Shown here: positions 10,601 to 20,409 of the stretch, piece after piece
How positions within the stretch are numbered: the first letter of the stretch is position 1
Layout: each line of letters starts with the position of its first letter
Assembly (NCBI GenBank): GCA_026119855.1
Contig: JAOWBW010001447.1
Span: forward strand, 124,001 to 188,000
Direction of reading: 5' to 3'
Source of the DNA: Campanula takesimana
Taxonomy: Eukaryota > Streptophyta > Magnoliopsida > Asterales > Campanulaceae
DNA length: 64,000 nucleotides
Position numbers and translations under genes: made by a program
The notes under the pieces: generated by a model
Database searches by the model: none
Told to the model about the DNA's origin: nothing
Seen by the model: the letters and a program-made list of their open reading frames with translations, nothing else

Positions 10601-13600
10601 CTATTCAAAGTGATACACCCCCCAAGAAAAAAAGAAGACCTCTTCCTGCCATCGCGAATCACCTTCTTGTCAGGATCCAATGAGAGACACAGTCATAGGA
10701 CAACCGCCAAGAGGAACATCCAAGTCAGAAAAGCAAGGTGTAGACCACAGAAGAATACGCCACGTGAGTAAAGAAGCATAAGTAATAACCTCTTAATCAT
10801 CAATATCAGCCCCCACCTGACCACACTTACCAAAGTTAATTTTAAGCGCCATACAAATTTGAGGGATGATAAGGACATTCTTGAAGCTCATTGTCCTTTC
10901 AACTAGGACAAGAATGGAACTTGGCAAATTCCATTTGGGAGATGTTACCCTTCTTGCATGTACGGGCATCCTTCCACCAAAACCGTCCAACTCCGCACCT
11001 CATTAAATCATTTTACTTGAAATATCAGCAAAAAAGGGTAAACAAGAAGGGGAAAGGAGGATCAACCCTTAATCGGAAATAGTGTACGCAATATGCTTAC
11101 ATCACATGTAGAGAGTCATGTATATCATTGCTTACAAGTTTCATTCACTAAACACTGCTAGAAGAGAAGAAAACCCTAATGTTTTAAACAACTAACCTTC
11201 ATTTCCTAATATAGCGTAGGATACCAAAATTAAATTTATGGCCATAAGAACAAATATGCTCCACATAACTGCAGATTTTCGTTATAGAGTTCTTATAGAA
11301 AGAAGCTCTGTGGCTTTTACACGGGAAACATATTTAAGTCTTTACACTGAAACTAGTTTGAAAGGCCTAAAATCATTATAACAATGATCATACCATTGAA
11401 TTTTCATGAAATAAGACAGCAACTAAGAAACCAGATAATTAAGTACAAATAAGAAGACTTACTTTACTCTGTCAAAATTAAGGCCCATTCTTTTGCCGCC
11501 ATCTTGACCTGTATTATTAACCATACACAAAGTATTAAGCTTTTTTTTTTTTCATTTGACAAAGATCAGGAACTGACAAAAGCATCAAGGGTTTCTTGAA
11601 AGAGCAATGCTAGGGGCACAAAATAAGCTCACAAAATGAGGTGGCGATATTTTATTGGTTGCATCGATAATGGACCCGCCACACTCTACTTAAAAACACC
11701 AATAAAATCATGACACCTAGGATCTTGTGAGCAAGATTTTGTGACTTTTTTGTGCCCCTAGTATTATTCTTCTTAAAAACCTAAATGACAATACATATTT
11801 ACAAAAGCAACTTTGCATACTACAATATGCTTCCTCCGTCCCATCTTAAATTACAAAATTTTCCATTTTGGGTGTCCCATTAAAGTTACAAAATCCCAAA
11901 ATGGAAACATTTTTTTAAATAATGGGACCCATTTTGGGTGTCCCATTAAAGTTTATCCTTCTTGAATGGAATTTTGGGAAGTCCTTTGACTAGGTTGGAA
12001 TTGGAGAGCTTTGAGATGGTCTTCAGGTTGAGGTGAGCAAGTCTTTTGTGCCACAGCCATGACATGTCTGATTGGCTATAGGATAAGAGACATTGGGCAG
12101 TAGAGGTTTGTACAACTTCAAGGTGCAGGCAGTAGAGGTTCTTCTTTCTTACTCCTGTAAGAATAACCTTGTTGTTATTGTCCTTGACTTGGCAAAGGTC
12201 CTTGGTGCAGACAACATGGTAACCCTTGTCACAAATTTGACTAATACTAATCAAATTGTGCTTCAGGCCTTCAACATATGATACATTTGTGAAGATGATC
12301 TCCTTGGTCACTAAATTTCCTGATCCTTTGACCCTTGCTTGAGAATTGGCACCAGAGCTTGGATTCACCATAAAGAGTCTAACAACTTGTGAAAGATCCA
12401 TTCAACCCACCATGCCTCAACCAAGAAGAAACAATGAGAAGGACATACCACATATTGATGACTGTGGATCTTTTGAGATTTATTCATCAAAAATTAAAAC
12501 CTATCTAGATGCTAATAGCATATGGAACTGGTATGTCTTGAAACATGAAATAGAACCACCAGTTCAAGCTGAAACTAATGGAGGAGCAAGCAAAACCAAA
12601 TCCCCTGAATCATGGACTGAATCTGAGAAACAACTAATGTCTGCTAACCTAAAAGTTAAAAATATTCTGCAAAAGAGTGTAAATGACTCCCTTGCTCAAG
12701 AAATAGCTGAAGTTACAAGTGCTAAAGCTGCATGGGACTTAATAGACACTAAGTTCACTAAACACACAAGTGTCAGAACTCAGAATTTCTATAACTTACT
12801 CAGACAATTAGACAACTTTAAATTCTATCCTGGAGAAAAGGTCAGTGCTGCAAGACCAAGGTTTGAAGACCTTGTTAGAGCCATTTCAGACCATGGCAAA
12901 GCATTCACCCAAGCTGACCTATGCTTAAAGATATACTCAAACCTTCCCCAAGAGTATGAGAAGGTGGCTCTACCCATTAGAGAATTTTGAGATACCTTAA
13001 GGGAACCCCAGATTATGGCTTGTGGTACCCAAATGAATCACCATTCTCACTCATTGGTTTCACTGACTCAGATTATGCTGGATGTAATCTGGACAGAAAA
13101 TCAACAAGTGGTGGATGCCAATTCATTGGATCAAGGATTGCAATCTGGACAGAAAATCACTAGGTTTAGGGATTCGAGAATATATATTGGCGCTTTATAA
13201 CATGTTTGCAAAGCGGTTCAACTAGTTCCTGGTGTTGGTAAATATTGCTAACTCCATCCCAAGGGATTTTCGTATTCTGAGTTTTTTTCCATTCATGTAA
13301 TGTATCGCTCTTGCTGAAGTCAACTTTTTTCTGGGTAACCATTGCAAAAATGTTCGGTTATTTGATAATAGAACCAATTGTCTCGCTGACAGTTTAAAGC
13401 TATTTAATTATTTAACTAGGCAAATATATAACTCTGAAATATTACTCCTTGGACAGCATCTCTTGAGCTAAATGCGTATCATAGAAAGTCTAAGACGTGA
13501 GGAACCAATAAGCAAGGGAGTGAAGAAGATAAGGAGCCTGACACTCTGCTGGTGTTTGTTTAAAAAATCTAGTACAGGTTGGAGAGCTACAGGGGAGCTA

Positions 13601-15266
13601 TGATGCTCGGACTCAGGTACGAGTGTCTAATACGGGTACGGATCCTAGTGTCGGATCCTCCAAATGTTTAAGATTTTACACCAAATACAGTGTAAAATAG
13701 CCACACCCATGTCATGTCCTTAGGACACGGGTACTTTGGCAAAATTGAAGGATATGATCATCATATCAGGGATTAATGCAGCACCCATTAAGAAGGTATG
13801 CGCATTTTATCCTTGTATAGTAAGATAAAAATGCTGCACATCTCAGGAGAGTCATTATCCACAACAACAATTGACTAGTGTGATTGTTTCTGTTCTTATT
13901 GTCAACCCTGTCATGTTTACTTCTGTTCTCACTGTTAGAATATTGTAATGAGCTGGTTTGATACCTGAAGTTGCAGTTTTACATTTTCAAAATACAGTGA
14001 GAGTGTATCCTAGTCTCTGTCATCTCTATTTTTATTGTGCCATGGTTTATAAGTTTCTACCTCTTTACAAGTTTACTGCTCCCATAACTTGATTGGAATT
14101 ACCTGGACCTGTAACTTCTGCCCTTTCATTTGCATCATCATCTAGCATGCACTCTTGGGCTGAAGTTATGGTAAAAGGAAAATAATTACACATGTTGGAA
14201 GTTGGAACGACGAGTACATAACAGATCTACAACTCGATAATGTAGACAGTAGGTCTACTACTTCTATCTCCCTCACATGGACATCTGAACCCCATACGCA
14301 TCTAGCCTTGTGTCTCCCTCAGACAAAGGGAGGGGAAGATGGGTATCCTAATCTACTACAGCCACCAAAAAACATCTCTTCCCCAGTAGTTTTTTGCCGT
14401 GTCAAACCGTAAGGTCAGGAATGAAGATACTTAAATGCGTAACTTCTGTACATAGAAATCCTAAGTTTGTTACATGTTCAATTAATAAGAAGAATCAGAT
14501 TTTCAGCTGCCATATGCAGTCCATTATTTATATGGTTACATTTGGTCTGTACTCAGCTGCTCATCTTTGACGGCCGAATGCTGATGTCCCCAAAAAAGCG
14601 AAAAATACCTGCTCCTCAGGCTAAAGAAAAAATAGCAAAAAGAAAGATACTCCCTCCGTCTCATAATAAGGTTCTTACTTTCCTTTGTTTTATTACCTAA
14701 AATGGATAATGGGACCCACTTGTCATTCTCATAACAAAAACTTTCTACCCACTTTCTCTCTCCTACTTTCTCCTACTTTATTTTTCATGCTCACAACAAT
14801 TATTTGTTCTTAATCTCCGGGTAAAGTCAAACTAAGAACATTAGTCCGGGACGGAGGGAGTATGTACTTTGCAGGATGAACCGGAATCAATTGTTTCTGG
14901 AAAAGCCTATAGAACCTCTAAAGACAGAAGGGTAAGCTTGAATGACATTCACAAGAATCAACATGAACATGAACCACAAAAATTAAAAGGATCACTGGTC
15001 GTCGAAATGAGTATACGAAACTACCTTAATAAACTCGGAACAAAATGAAGACGATCAAACATTCTGAAAAGCATATAAAATTTCATGACAAGACAGCATA
15101 ATTGGGGGAGCGAGGAAGGTGATTGTGATTAACCTGGCAAAGGGTTGACGTAACCCAATACTTCCAAATGCTTGCCGTCACGGGGAGACCGACTGTCGGC
15201 AGCCATAACCCTGTAGAACGGCCGGTTTCTGCAACCGAACCGCGCCAATCTTAGCCTCACCCCCAT
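7484..15266 (-). CDS. rps16: Ribosomal protein S16, nuclear gene for organellar ribosomes (three exons: 15266-15134, 11508-11463, 7655-7484)
   Basis: Encodes bacterial-type small-subunit protein bS16 for plastid and/or mitochondrial ribosomes. The joined exons (133+46+172 bp) give exactly 117 codons, a 116-residue protein, close to the usual plant nuclear S16 length. Exon 1 starts MGVRLRLARFGC and holds AADSRSPRDGK; exon 2 encodes QDGGKRMGLNFDR; exon 3 holds YWLSVGAQPSDPV, LLPPPPMVAMGRKGGPRD and the stop at 7484-7486. Splice sites read CCAG/gttaat, ttaataatacag/GTC, TAAA/gtaagt and ttgtgcag/ATATTGG, and phases fit. There is no long presequence before the S16 core. Plant nuclear S16 proteins of this type are known to enter organelles through their mature N-terminus, so targeting is inferred. 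The two introns (3.8 and 3.6 kb) are filled with mobile DNA, yet the reading frame is intact. Confidence 0.93.
7699..7875. mobile_element. Stowaway-like MITE next to the rps16 exon 3 acceptor
   Basis: TACTCCCTCCGTCCCAAAATGATCTTCC pairs with the right end GAAGATCATTTTGGGACAGAGGGAGTA. Both ends carry TA. It lies in rps16 intron 2, 43 bp from the splice acceptor. Confidence 0.85.
7981..8244. mobile_element. Stowaway-like MITE (ATGAATGTCC family)
   Basis: Left CTCCGTCCCTAAATGAATGCCC and right GGACATTTATTTAGGGACAGGGGGAGTA are inverted matches. The same family forms the outer element at 19914-20409. It lies in rps16 intron 2. Confidence 0.75.
8374..8862. mobile_element. hAT-like element, CAGTGGCGGATC termini, perfect 8-bp TSD
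   Basis: Ends CAGTGGCGGATCT and AGATCCGCCCCTG are inverted repeats. They are flanked on both sides by GGCACATA (8366-8373 and 8863-8870), a perfect 8-bp duplication. The interior holds a CTCCCTCCGTCTT MITE end at about 8488 without a partner. There is no transposase frame. A larger relative lies at 29218-30614. Confidence 0.88.
8924..9215. mobile_element. Stowaway-like MITE (TCACTTGAGAC family)
   Basis: TACTCCCTCCGTCC...TCACTTGAGACC pairs with AGTCTCAAGTGAGGAGGGACAGAGGGAGTA. Close relatives sit at 20003-20288 and, split, at 35149-44603. Located in rps16 intron 2. Confidence 0.85.
9383..10280. mobile_element. PIF/Harbinger (Tourist-like) MITE with TAA target duplication
   Basis: Ends ATGCCTGTTTGT and ACAAACGGGCCT are inverted repeats, flanked by TAA at 9380-9382 and 10281-10283, the PIF/Harbinger signature. 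The middle (9636-10100) is an expanded TAA/TTA-rich microsatellite. Located in rps16 intron 2. Confidence 0.78.
9636..10100. repeat. (TAA)n/(TTA)n-rich microsatellite tract
   Basis: Long imperfect runs of AATAAT and TTATTA triplets, almost pure A+T over about 460 bp, lying inside the Tourist-like element. Confidence 0.85.
10430..10990 (-). pseudogene. LINE reverse transcriptase remnant
   Basis: Minus-strand translation in shifting frames recovers several conserved blocks of plant non-LTR retrotransposon reverse transcriptase. They are LKINFGKCGQVGADIDD, then DLDVPLGGCPMTVSL (normally YLGVPLGGNP), then a stretch resembling DPVVKKIRDG...LGGRITLIQ...LFKLPVSV. Frames change at least three times and stops interrupt. 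It sits in rps16 intron 2 in the same orientation as the gene. No poly(A) tail or target duplication was identified. Confidence 0.7.
11463..11508 (-). CDS. rps16: rps16 exon 2 (46-bp micro-exon)
   Basis: Encodes QDGGKRMGLNFDRVK between two very large introns. The acceptor is ttaataatacag and the donor AAA/gtaagt. Both junctions are needed to keep the S16 frame (phases 1 and 2). Confidence 0.92.
11610..11761. mobile_element. Short MITE with CTAGGGGCACAAAA termini
   Basis: CTAGGGGCACAAAAT...CTCACAAAAT at the left is mirrored at the right by ATTTTGTGAC...TTTTGTGCCCCTAG. About 150 bp, in rps16 intron 1. The target duplication is not resolved. Confidence 0.65.
11831..11953. repeat. Truncated MITE end with duplicated ATTTTGGGTGTCCCATTAAAGTT
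   Basis: Begins CTTCCTCCGTCCCATCTTAAA, a Stowaway-like left end. A 23-bp segment starting ATTTTGGGTGTCCC occurs twice (from 11864 and from 11931). The second copy abuts the copia fragment, so the right part appears displaced. Confidence 0.5.
11946..12401 (-). pseudogene. Copia protease/GAG-pre-integrase fragment
   Basis: A 151-codon open stretch on the minus strand. It contains NVSYVEGLKHNLISISQ (post-protease region) and MSWLWHKRLAHLNLKT (GAG-pre-integrase HxRLxH block) of Ty1/copia pol. It has no gag before it and no integrase after it. It is joined head to head with the plus-strand copia gag fragment that starts 11 bp away. Confidence 0.85.
12412..12990 (+). pseudogene. Copia gag (UBN2-type) fragment
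   Basis: About 193 codons from MPQPRRNNEKD. It shows the typical copia gag pattern: a W/L-rich block, then ANLKVKNILQKSV, AAWDLIDTKF, QNFYNLLRQLDNFKF and YSNLPQEYEKVALPIRE. The zinc knuckle, protease, integrase and RT are all missing, because the next recognizable pol sequence is RNase H at 12990. Confidence 0.85.
12991..13172 (+). pseudogene. Copia RNase H fragment
   Basis: Plus-strand reading gives LIGFTDSDYAG, NLDRKSTSGGCQFIGS and a disrupted tail, the canonical TDSDWAG...RKSTSGY block of copia RNase H. It follows the gag fragment directly, so about 3 kb of pol was deleted between them. Frames differ from the gag frame. Confidence 0.85.
13431..14960 (+). pseudogene. Degenerate duplicate of part of the CCCH zinc-finger gene (copy A)
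   Basis: About 1.4 kb aligns by eye with 17529-18960: ACTCTGAAAT..., GATAAGGAG(C/T)CTGAC, GGTGTTTGT...AATCT(A/G)GTACAGGTT, ATCAACCCTGTC, the TTTACATTTGGTCTGTACT block, and GAATCAATTGTT. It lies antisense in rps16 intron 1. It lacks the hAT-like insertion of copy B but carries its own MITE at 14648-14862. Frames are broken, so it is a non-coding gene fragment. Confidence 0.75.
14648..14862. mobile_element. Stowaway-like MITE inside CCCH copy A
   Basis: TACTCCCTCCGTCTCATAATAAGGTTCTTA pairs with TAAGAACATTAGTCCGGGACGGAGGGAGTA. Copy B at 18880 shows the unfilled site (AAAAAGATGTGTG), confirming the insertion point. Confidence 0.88.
15134..15266 (-). CDS. rps16: rps16 exon 1 with start codon
   Basis: The ATG at 15266-15264 is the first in frame before the conserved S16 N-terminus (VRLRLARFGCRNRPFYRV). 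The donor CCAG/gttaat falls after NPLP, splitting the Gly codon. GAAGAA precedes the ATG, a plausible plant initiation context. Confidence 0.93.
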
Positions 15267-15316
15267 TTCTTCTCTTCCCTCCACACTAACCCTTCAGTTT
15301 CAGGACGTCAACATTA

Positions 15317-15325
15317 TTAGGGTTT
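15317..15325 (-). promoter_or_regulatory. Telo-box upstream of rps16
   Basis: The minus strand reads AAACCCTAA 51 bp before the start codon. Telo-boxes at this position are a known feature of plant ribosomal-protein gene promoters and 5' UTRs, so this is a plausible regulatory site. Function is inferred. Confidence 0.5.
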
Positions 15326-15362
15326 ATTGGGGAAATTTGATTCAATAAATTTCCCCAATAAA
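15323..15362. repeat. Perfect 16-bp inverted repeat (hairpin) in the rps16 leader/promoter
   Basis: TTTATTGGGGAAATTT and AAATTTCCCCAATAAA form a perfect stem around an 8-base loop, 57 bp upstream of the rps16 ATG. It overlaps the telo-box by three bases. Confidence 0.8.
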
Positions 15363-15463
15363 ATTTGGGAGACATTTACTTAAACGCCCCTCTGCTAAGT
15401 ACTGTAATTTTACTGATGCCAACCTACTTTATCCGAATTTCTGATTTTTTTTTATTTTTTTTT

Positions 15464-17258
15464 GGGCAAATTGCACTTTAGTTACCTGAGTTTGTCGTCA
15501 TTTTTCATTTGGTTATCCAATTTGTATTTGTTACAATTTGATTGCTGAATATGTCTTTTTGTTGCAATCAAGTGTAATTTTGGTTAACCTGTTGTTAAAA
15601 AACTAATGAAAATGGATGAAAAACGTAACAAGCATCTTTTAAAATTGCAGTAATAACCCCTATAGTCGAAATTATCCCACTTCACCCCCTAGCTCCTAAC
15701 AAATTTTTAAAAACTTAACTAACATAATTTGACATGCACATGTCCCATGGTGGGTGTTTCAATAATTTTCATTTTATTTATTGCATTAAAATTATATAAA
15801 AATGATATCTACTATAAAATAAGGGGAAAAAAGTCACCCAATTATAAATATATGCGGTGAATTGTAATTATTTAAACTTACCCCTAACAAATACTCCCTC
15901 CGCTTAGTAATATTTGACGTTTTAGCCGTGATGAGATTTTTCAAATTATTTGAAGCTTTCTGGTTTTATGGCTCTAATGGACCAATTTACCCCTCTCCCC
16001 ATTAATGCTTTCTGTCTGTCCCACTCCATCACCTTCCCCTTTTCACTCCCATCTCCTTCCCCTTTTCTTTCGCAACCCCTATTTCTCTCTCATCTGAACT
16101 AACCAATTCAAAATTCGGAAGTTCCATAAAAATTCAACCAGATCAAAAATCAAATATGGTAATCCATAGGAATATATCCTTCGTTCAAAATTTGATTTCG
16201 CAGTTATTCTTGTTTTAACAACCAAAAAAAAAAACCCTATAAATTATCGATGCCATGATTTCGTAGCCCCGTCCCTTTTCTATTGTTGCCCCTTGCATCA
16301 CGCTTGCAGTCAAAACTTGATTCTTCTCTATCGAAGCTGATTCAAGAAGTTCGACGAGATGTATTTGGTGGCGCAGCCATGCCCATCTCCATCCCTTCTC
16401 CATTCTAGTACTCCCTCTGTCCCGGTTTATTGTTCTTACTTTCCCTTTTTGTCTGTCCCAAATTATTGTTATTAGTTGCTTTATTTCATAAATGGAAAAA
16501 AAAATAGTGCTTTGGAGGAGCTTGCCCTCAAAAAGTTTATTTAATTACAAAAAAACATTTACTTACCTGACTTACTTTCACCCACTTGCTTCATGAATAG
16601 TGTTTTTGGACATTTATATCCTTCGCTCTCTACTTTTGGTTGACTCATTTCCTTTGTTTTTACCTTGGTTTCTTAATAAGCGTGCATAGTCAAACTAAGA
16701 ACAATAAACTGGGACGGAGGGAGTACTGTTTTTGTAAATCTAAGTGTTTAATTTAGATATTGTTGTTATTTTTTTTTTTTTTTTTTGGTAATAAGATATT
16801 GTTGTTATGTGGATTAGAGTTCTTGTGTGTACTGTGTATTGGGGAGAGATCGACGGTCGCGGACGGAGGCGGAAAGGGAAAGAATATCATTCCTTGGTAT
16901 AGTTTTTTTCTCTTTTTTGTGTGCAGTAGTAGATGGAGTGAGTATTTAATACAGGAGAGAATAGGGTAAATACGTAAATTTTAGGGGTCATTAATTGATT
17001 CCTTTGTTTTTAAACATTCGTTAGGAGATAGGAGGGGAAATGGGATAATTTAGACTATAGGGGTGATTATGCAATTTTGAAAGATATTTCATATTTGTTA
17101 CGGTTTTCATCCATTTTCATTAGTTTTTTAACGGGCTAACCAAAATTACACCTGATTGCAACAAAAATACATATTCAGCAACCAAATTGTAATAAATACA
17201 AATTGGATAACCAATTGAAACATGACAACAAACTTAGGTAACTAAAGTGCAATTTGCC
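15464..17258. mobile_element. MULE-like element with ~250-bp terminal inverted repeats
   Basis: Left GGGCAAATTGCACTTTAGTTACC and right GGTAACTAAAGTGCAATTTGCC begin inverted repeats that stay recognizable for about 250 bp (15464-15715 against 17005-17258), roughly 85-90% identical by eye. The ends abut T-runs, so a 9-bp T-tract duplication is possible but unprovable. The interior holds a pyrimidine-rich stretch, a MITE (16409-16725) and no recognized transposase. It fills most of the space between divergent rps16 and the CCCH gene. Confidence 0.8.
16409..16725. mobile_element. Stowaway-like MITE inside the MULE-like element
   Basis: TACTCCCTCTGTCCCGGTTTATTGTTCTTA pairs with TAAGAACAATAAACTGGGACGGAGGGAGTA, TA at both borders. 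Confidence 0.88.
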
Positions 17259-18255
17259 TTTTTTTTTTTTTTTTTTTTTTTTTGTTTTTTGGAGACGGAA
17301 ATAACAAGTTGGAATTGGCCGACTGAAAATGGAGGATTCGAGATAGCTCTCTATTGACAAGTAACCTTGAACATCAATCTTTCGTCCAAAAAGTTCTTTG
17401 TAAAGAACAACAAATAGGGCTTGACAAAGATGGAAAGTCCAATCCCTGGCCAGAGGAAATCACTGGTAATATGGGCAAAAGGAGGGAGGCTGAAATCCAA
17501 GAACCTAAGAGAAGTATGGTGGACTATAACTCTGAAATGTTTACTCATGGAACAAACATTAAATCTAGTAAGCTAAATAGATATTGTTGTAAGCCTAAGA
17601 CCGGAGGAACAGACAAGCGAGACAGTGGAGATAAGGAGTCTGACTGTGCAGGTGTTTGTCGAAAAAATCTGGTACAGGTTGAAGGAGCTTCAAGGGAGAA
17701 TGCAACAAAATATCTGGATATTGTATCGGCTAAGAAGGTATGACTTTGTATCCTAGTATCGTAGGATGCTTGTTGCACATCTCATCTCATGAGTGTCATG
17801 ATCAACCCTGTCTTGTTTATTTCTGTTGCAACTACTAGAATATTTTAATATGCTGGCTTAATACATAATGGAAGTAGTGGGTTAAATTCTCCTCGTATAA
17901 GCTTAAAATATGGTACAAATCCTGGTCTATGTCATCTCTATTTTTCATCGCGTCATGGTTTAAATGTTTCTATCTCTTGACCGATTACTTCTTCCTTAAG
18001 TTGACTGACGTTACTTGGACCTGTAATGTATGCCCTTTCATTTTCAGAATCACTTAGCAGACACCCTTGAGTTGAAGTTTTGCTAAAAGGCCTGCTACCT
18101 TTATCTCTCTCACATCTATACGAAACACACTCGTCTTGCCTTTTTTCTCCCTCTGACCAAACTTCCCAAAGGGAACGGGAGATGGGTATCCTAATCTACA
18201 ATGGTCACCATAACACAGCTAGTCCCATTTTGTGGTTTGTAGTATCACAGTAAGG

Positions 18256-18586
18256 TCAGGACTAAGCCTGATAATTGGGCGGGTCGGGTCGGGTTCTGGT
18301 GGGTTGGCGGGTTAAGACAGGCCTACCCGCCACAAAAACAGTTTGAATTTACGGGTCAATCGGGTCTGGTTGAAACGGGTCGGGTGGCGGGTTGTGGCGG
18401 GCCGGCCCGTTTAATTTATTTTTTTACCTAAGGATGTCGCCCCAAGCTATTTGTTCGCGCGGGTTGAAACGGGTGACCCGCTTTAACCCGCTAACTTAAA
18501 CGGTTTAGGCCGGGTCGGGTAATTAGCGGGTCGGGCCGGACGGGTTAGCGGGCAGCCGGCCACAATTGCCAGGCCTAGTCAGGACT
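18256..18586. mobile_element. hAT-like MITE (GGGTCGGGT-rich) with perfect 8-bp TSD
   Basis: Element 18264-18578 starts AAGCCTGATAATTGGGC and ends AATTGCCAGGCCTAG. It is flanked by TCAGGACT on both sides (18256-18263 and 18579-18586). The paralogous position in copy A (near 14414) reads GGTCAGGAATGAAGATACTT without the insert, an empty site. The interior is reiterated GGGTCGGGT/GGCGGGTT. Confidence 0.9.
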
Positions 18587-19500
18587 GAAGATACTTAAAG
18601 TCTTAAATGTTTAAATTCTATACTTATCAATAAAAAAATGTTTAAAATCTATATTTTGAGATTTTAAGTTTGCTCAAAATGAAATAGTTGCATGTTAAAT
18701 TACTTGGAAGATTCAGTTTTTTTTTTTTTTTCAGCTGTCATGTGCAACTTTAAGTCCATTCTCTACGTGGTTACTTTTGGTCTGTACTTAGCGGCTCATC
18801 TTTGATGGTAGGATGCTGATGTTCCCAGTGAGAGAAAAAGACCGGCTCCTCGGGCTAAAGAAGAGAAAGCAAAAAGATGTGTGTTTCGCAGGATAAATTT
18901 GAATCAATTGTTCCTGAGAAGCCTATGGAACCTCTGAAGACAGAAAGGATATGATTGCAAGCTTGAAACGTTAAGAAAGAAAAATCAAGGGAGTGGAGTT
19001 AAAAGCTCCGACAACCCAGAGGTTTGTCCTGAAAATTTAGCTTCCGCTGGAGTAGTATCTGCAGAGACTCTTTCTCAAAACAAAGAAACTGCATCCACTG
19101 AAAAGGTATTAATTTTGATTTCAATCTTAACTAGCATGATAATTTAACTACTCTGCATTTCATCTAGCGTAATTTCTTCGGTTCTCATAGTCAGTTCCTG
19201 TCTACATTAAGCCCATGTGCGCCCGATCTTTCCTTGGACCCCACACATAGTAGGAGCTTTTATAGCACCAAGTTGCTCTCTAAAATGGATCTAAGTTGGA
19301 TCATCTAACTAGAGTTGAGTTCCATTATGACCTAACAATGTATTTGCATATGATCAATTCAAAACACCCGTCTTTTTACATGGAACATCCTTTTGAGATG
19401 GTGAAGCATACTTCAAGGATGCGTAGTTAATATTCTTGAAGTAGGGACCATGGTACTCTGCTAGGATATTATCTCCAAGAGCTTGGATCTCCTGCAGTAA

Positions 19501-19518
19501 AGAGAGAGAGAGAGAGAA
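19501..19518. repeat. (GA)n microsatellite
   Basis: An uninterrupted AG/GA run of about 18 bp within a presumed intron of the CCCH gene. Confidence 0.8.
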
Positions 19519-19913
19519 ACGTACTCGTAACAAAAATACAAGTTAGGTTTGAAACAGGAAGAGCACTATAAAAGTTAAAACAATGAATTTTAGAAAATGT
19601 GGATTGCGTTATTTTGATTTCACATTGGAAACTAAAACAATAATAATAGCACAGTCACCAAGAGAGTTATCATTCAGCTCCGAAAAGAAAAAGGAGAACT
19701 AGGAGTACATGAGATTTCATCAGTCAGATGTATCGTCTAACCCCCTCATAGTTTTCCTCGGTACTTCTGGATCAGCATATTGTTTATTGAATGCGGAATT
19801 TACATTGTTAAATTGTGCAGAGGTCAATGATACTCATTTGTGGTAGGGTGACAATGTACCTGAGAAGAAAAGAAATGCGGTTCTGACCAAGGAAAGGAAA
19901 GAAAGAAAAAAGG

Positions 19914-20409
19914 TACTCTCTCTGTCTCTAAATGAATGTCCATTTTTAAGAATTTGTTGTCCCAAAATGAATGTCTTTTTTGGAAACAACTTTGTTCCTA
20001 AATACTCCCTCCGTCCCACCTCACTTGAGACTTAAGAGGTGGGCACAATAACTAAGGAAAAAGAATAAAATAAAGAACATGTGTGGTAGAAAATGAAGAG
20101 AGAGAATGAGTGGGGTTAATAGTAGGTTGATTGAATGAATTGTGTGGTGGAAAATGAGGAGAGAGAATGAGTGGGTGGGGTAGATTGAATATAGAATTAT
20201 AAAAAGATTACCATTTTAGGAAGTCTCAAGTGAAGTGAGACGGACCAAAATGGAAATAAGTCTCAAGTGAGGTGGGACGGAGGGAGTATTTGGAAAGAGG
20301 ATTACATGATTATATATGAATCTTTGCCACTAAATTGTATGAAATGTAGAGATTTTCAGATGTCCCTTAAAATGGATTTTGGACATTCATTTAGGGACAG
20401 AGGGAGCAT
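19914..20409. mobile_element. Outer Stowaway-like MITE, split by a nested MITE
   Basis: Left CTCTCTGTCTCTAAATGAATGTCC matches inverted right GGACATTCATTTAGGGACAGAGGGAG. It is interrupted at 20003-20288. Confidence 0.8.
20003..20288. mobile_element. Inner Stowaway-like MITE (TCACTTGAGAC family), nested
   Basis: TACTCCCTCCGTCCCACCTCACTTGAGAC pairs with GTCTCAAGTGAGGTGGGACGGAGGGAGTA. Near-perfect arms suggest a young insertion into the older MITE. Confidence 0.9.

Noticed and set aside
16215..16403. 62-codon minus-strand frame in the MULE-like element, considered as a captured gene
   Set aside because: No recognizable domain or splice context; low support.
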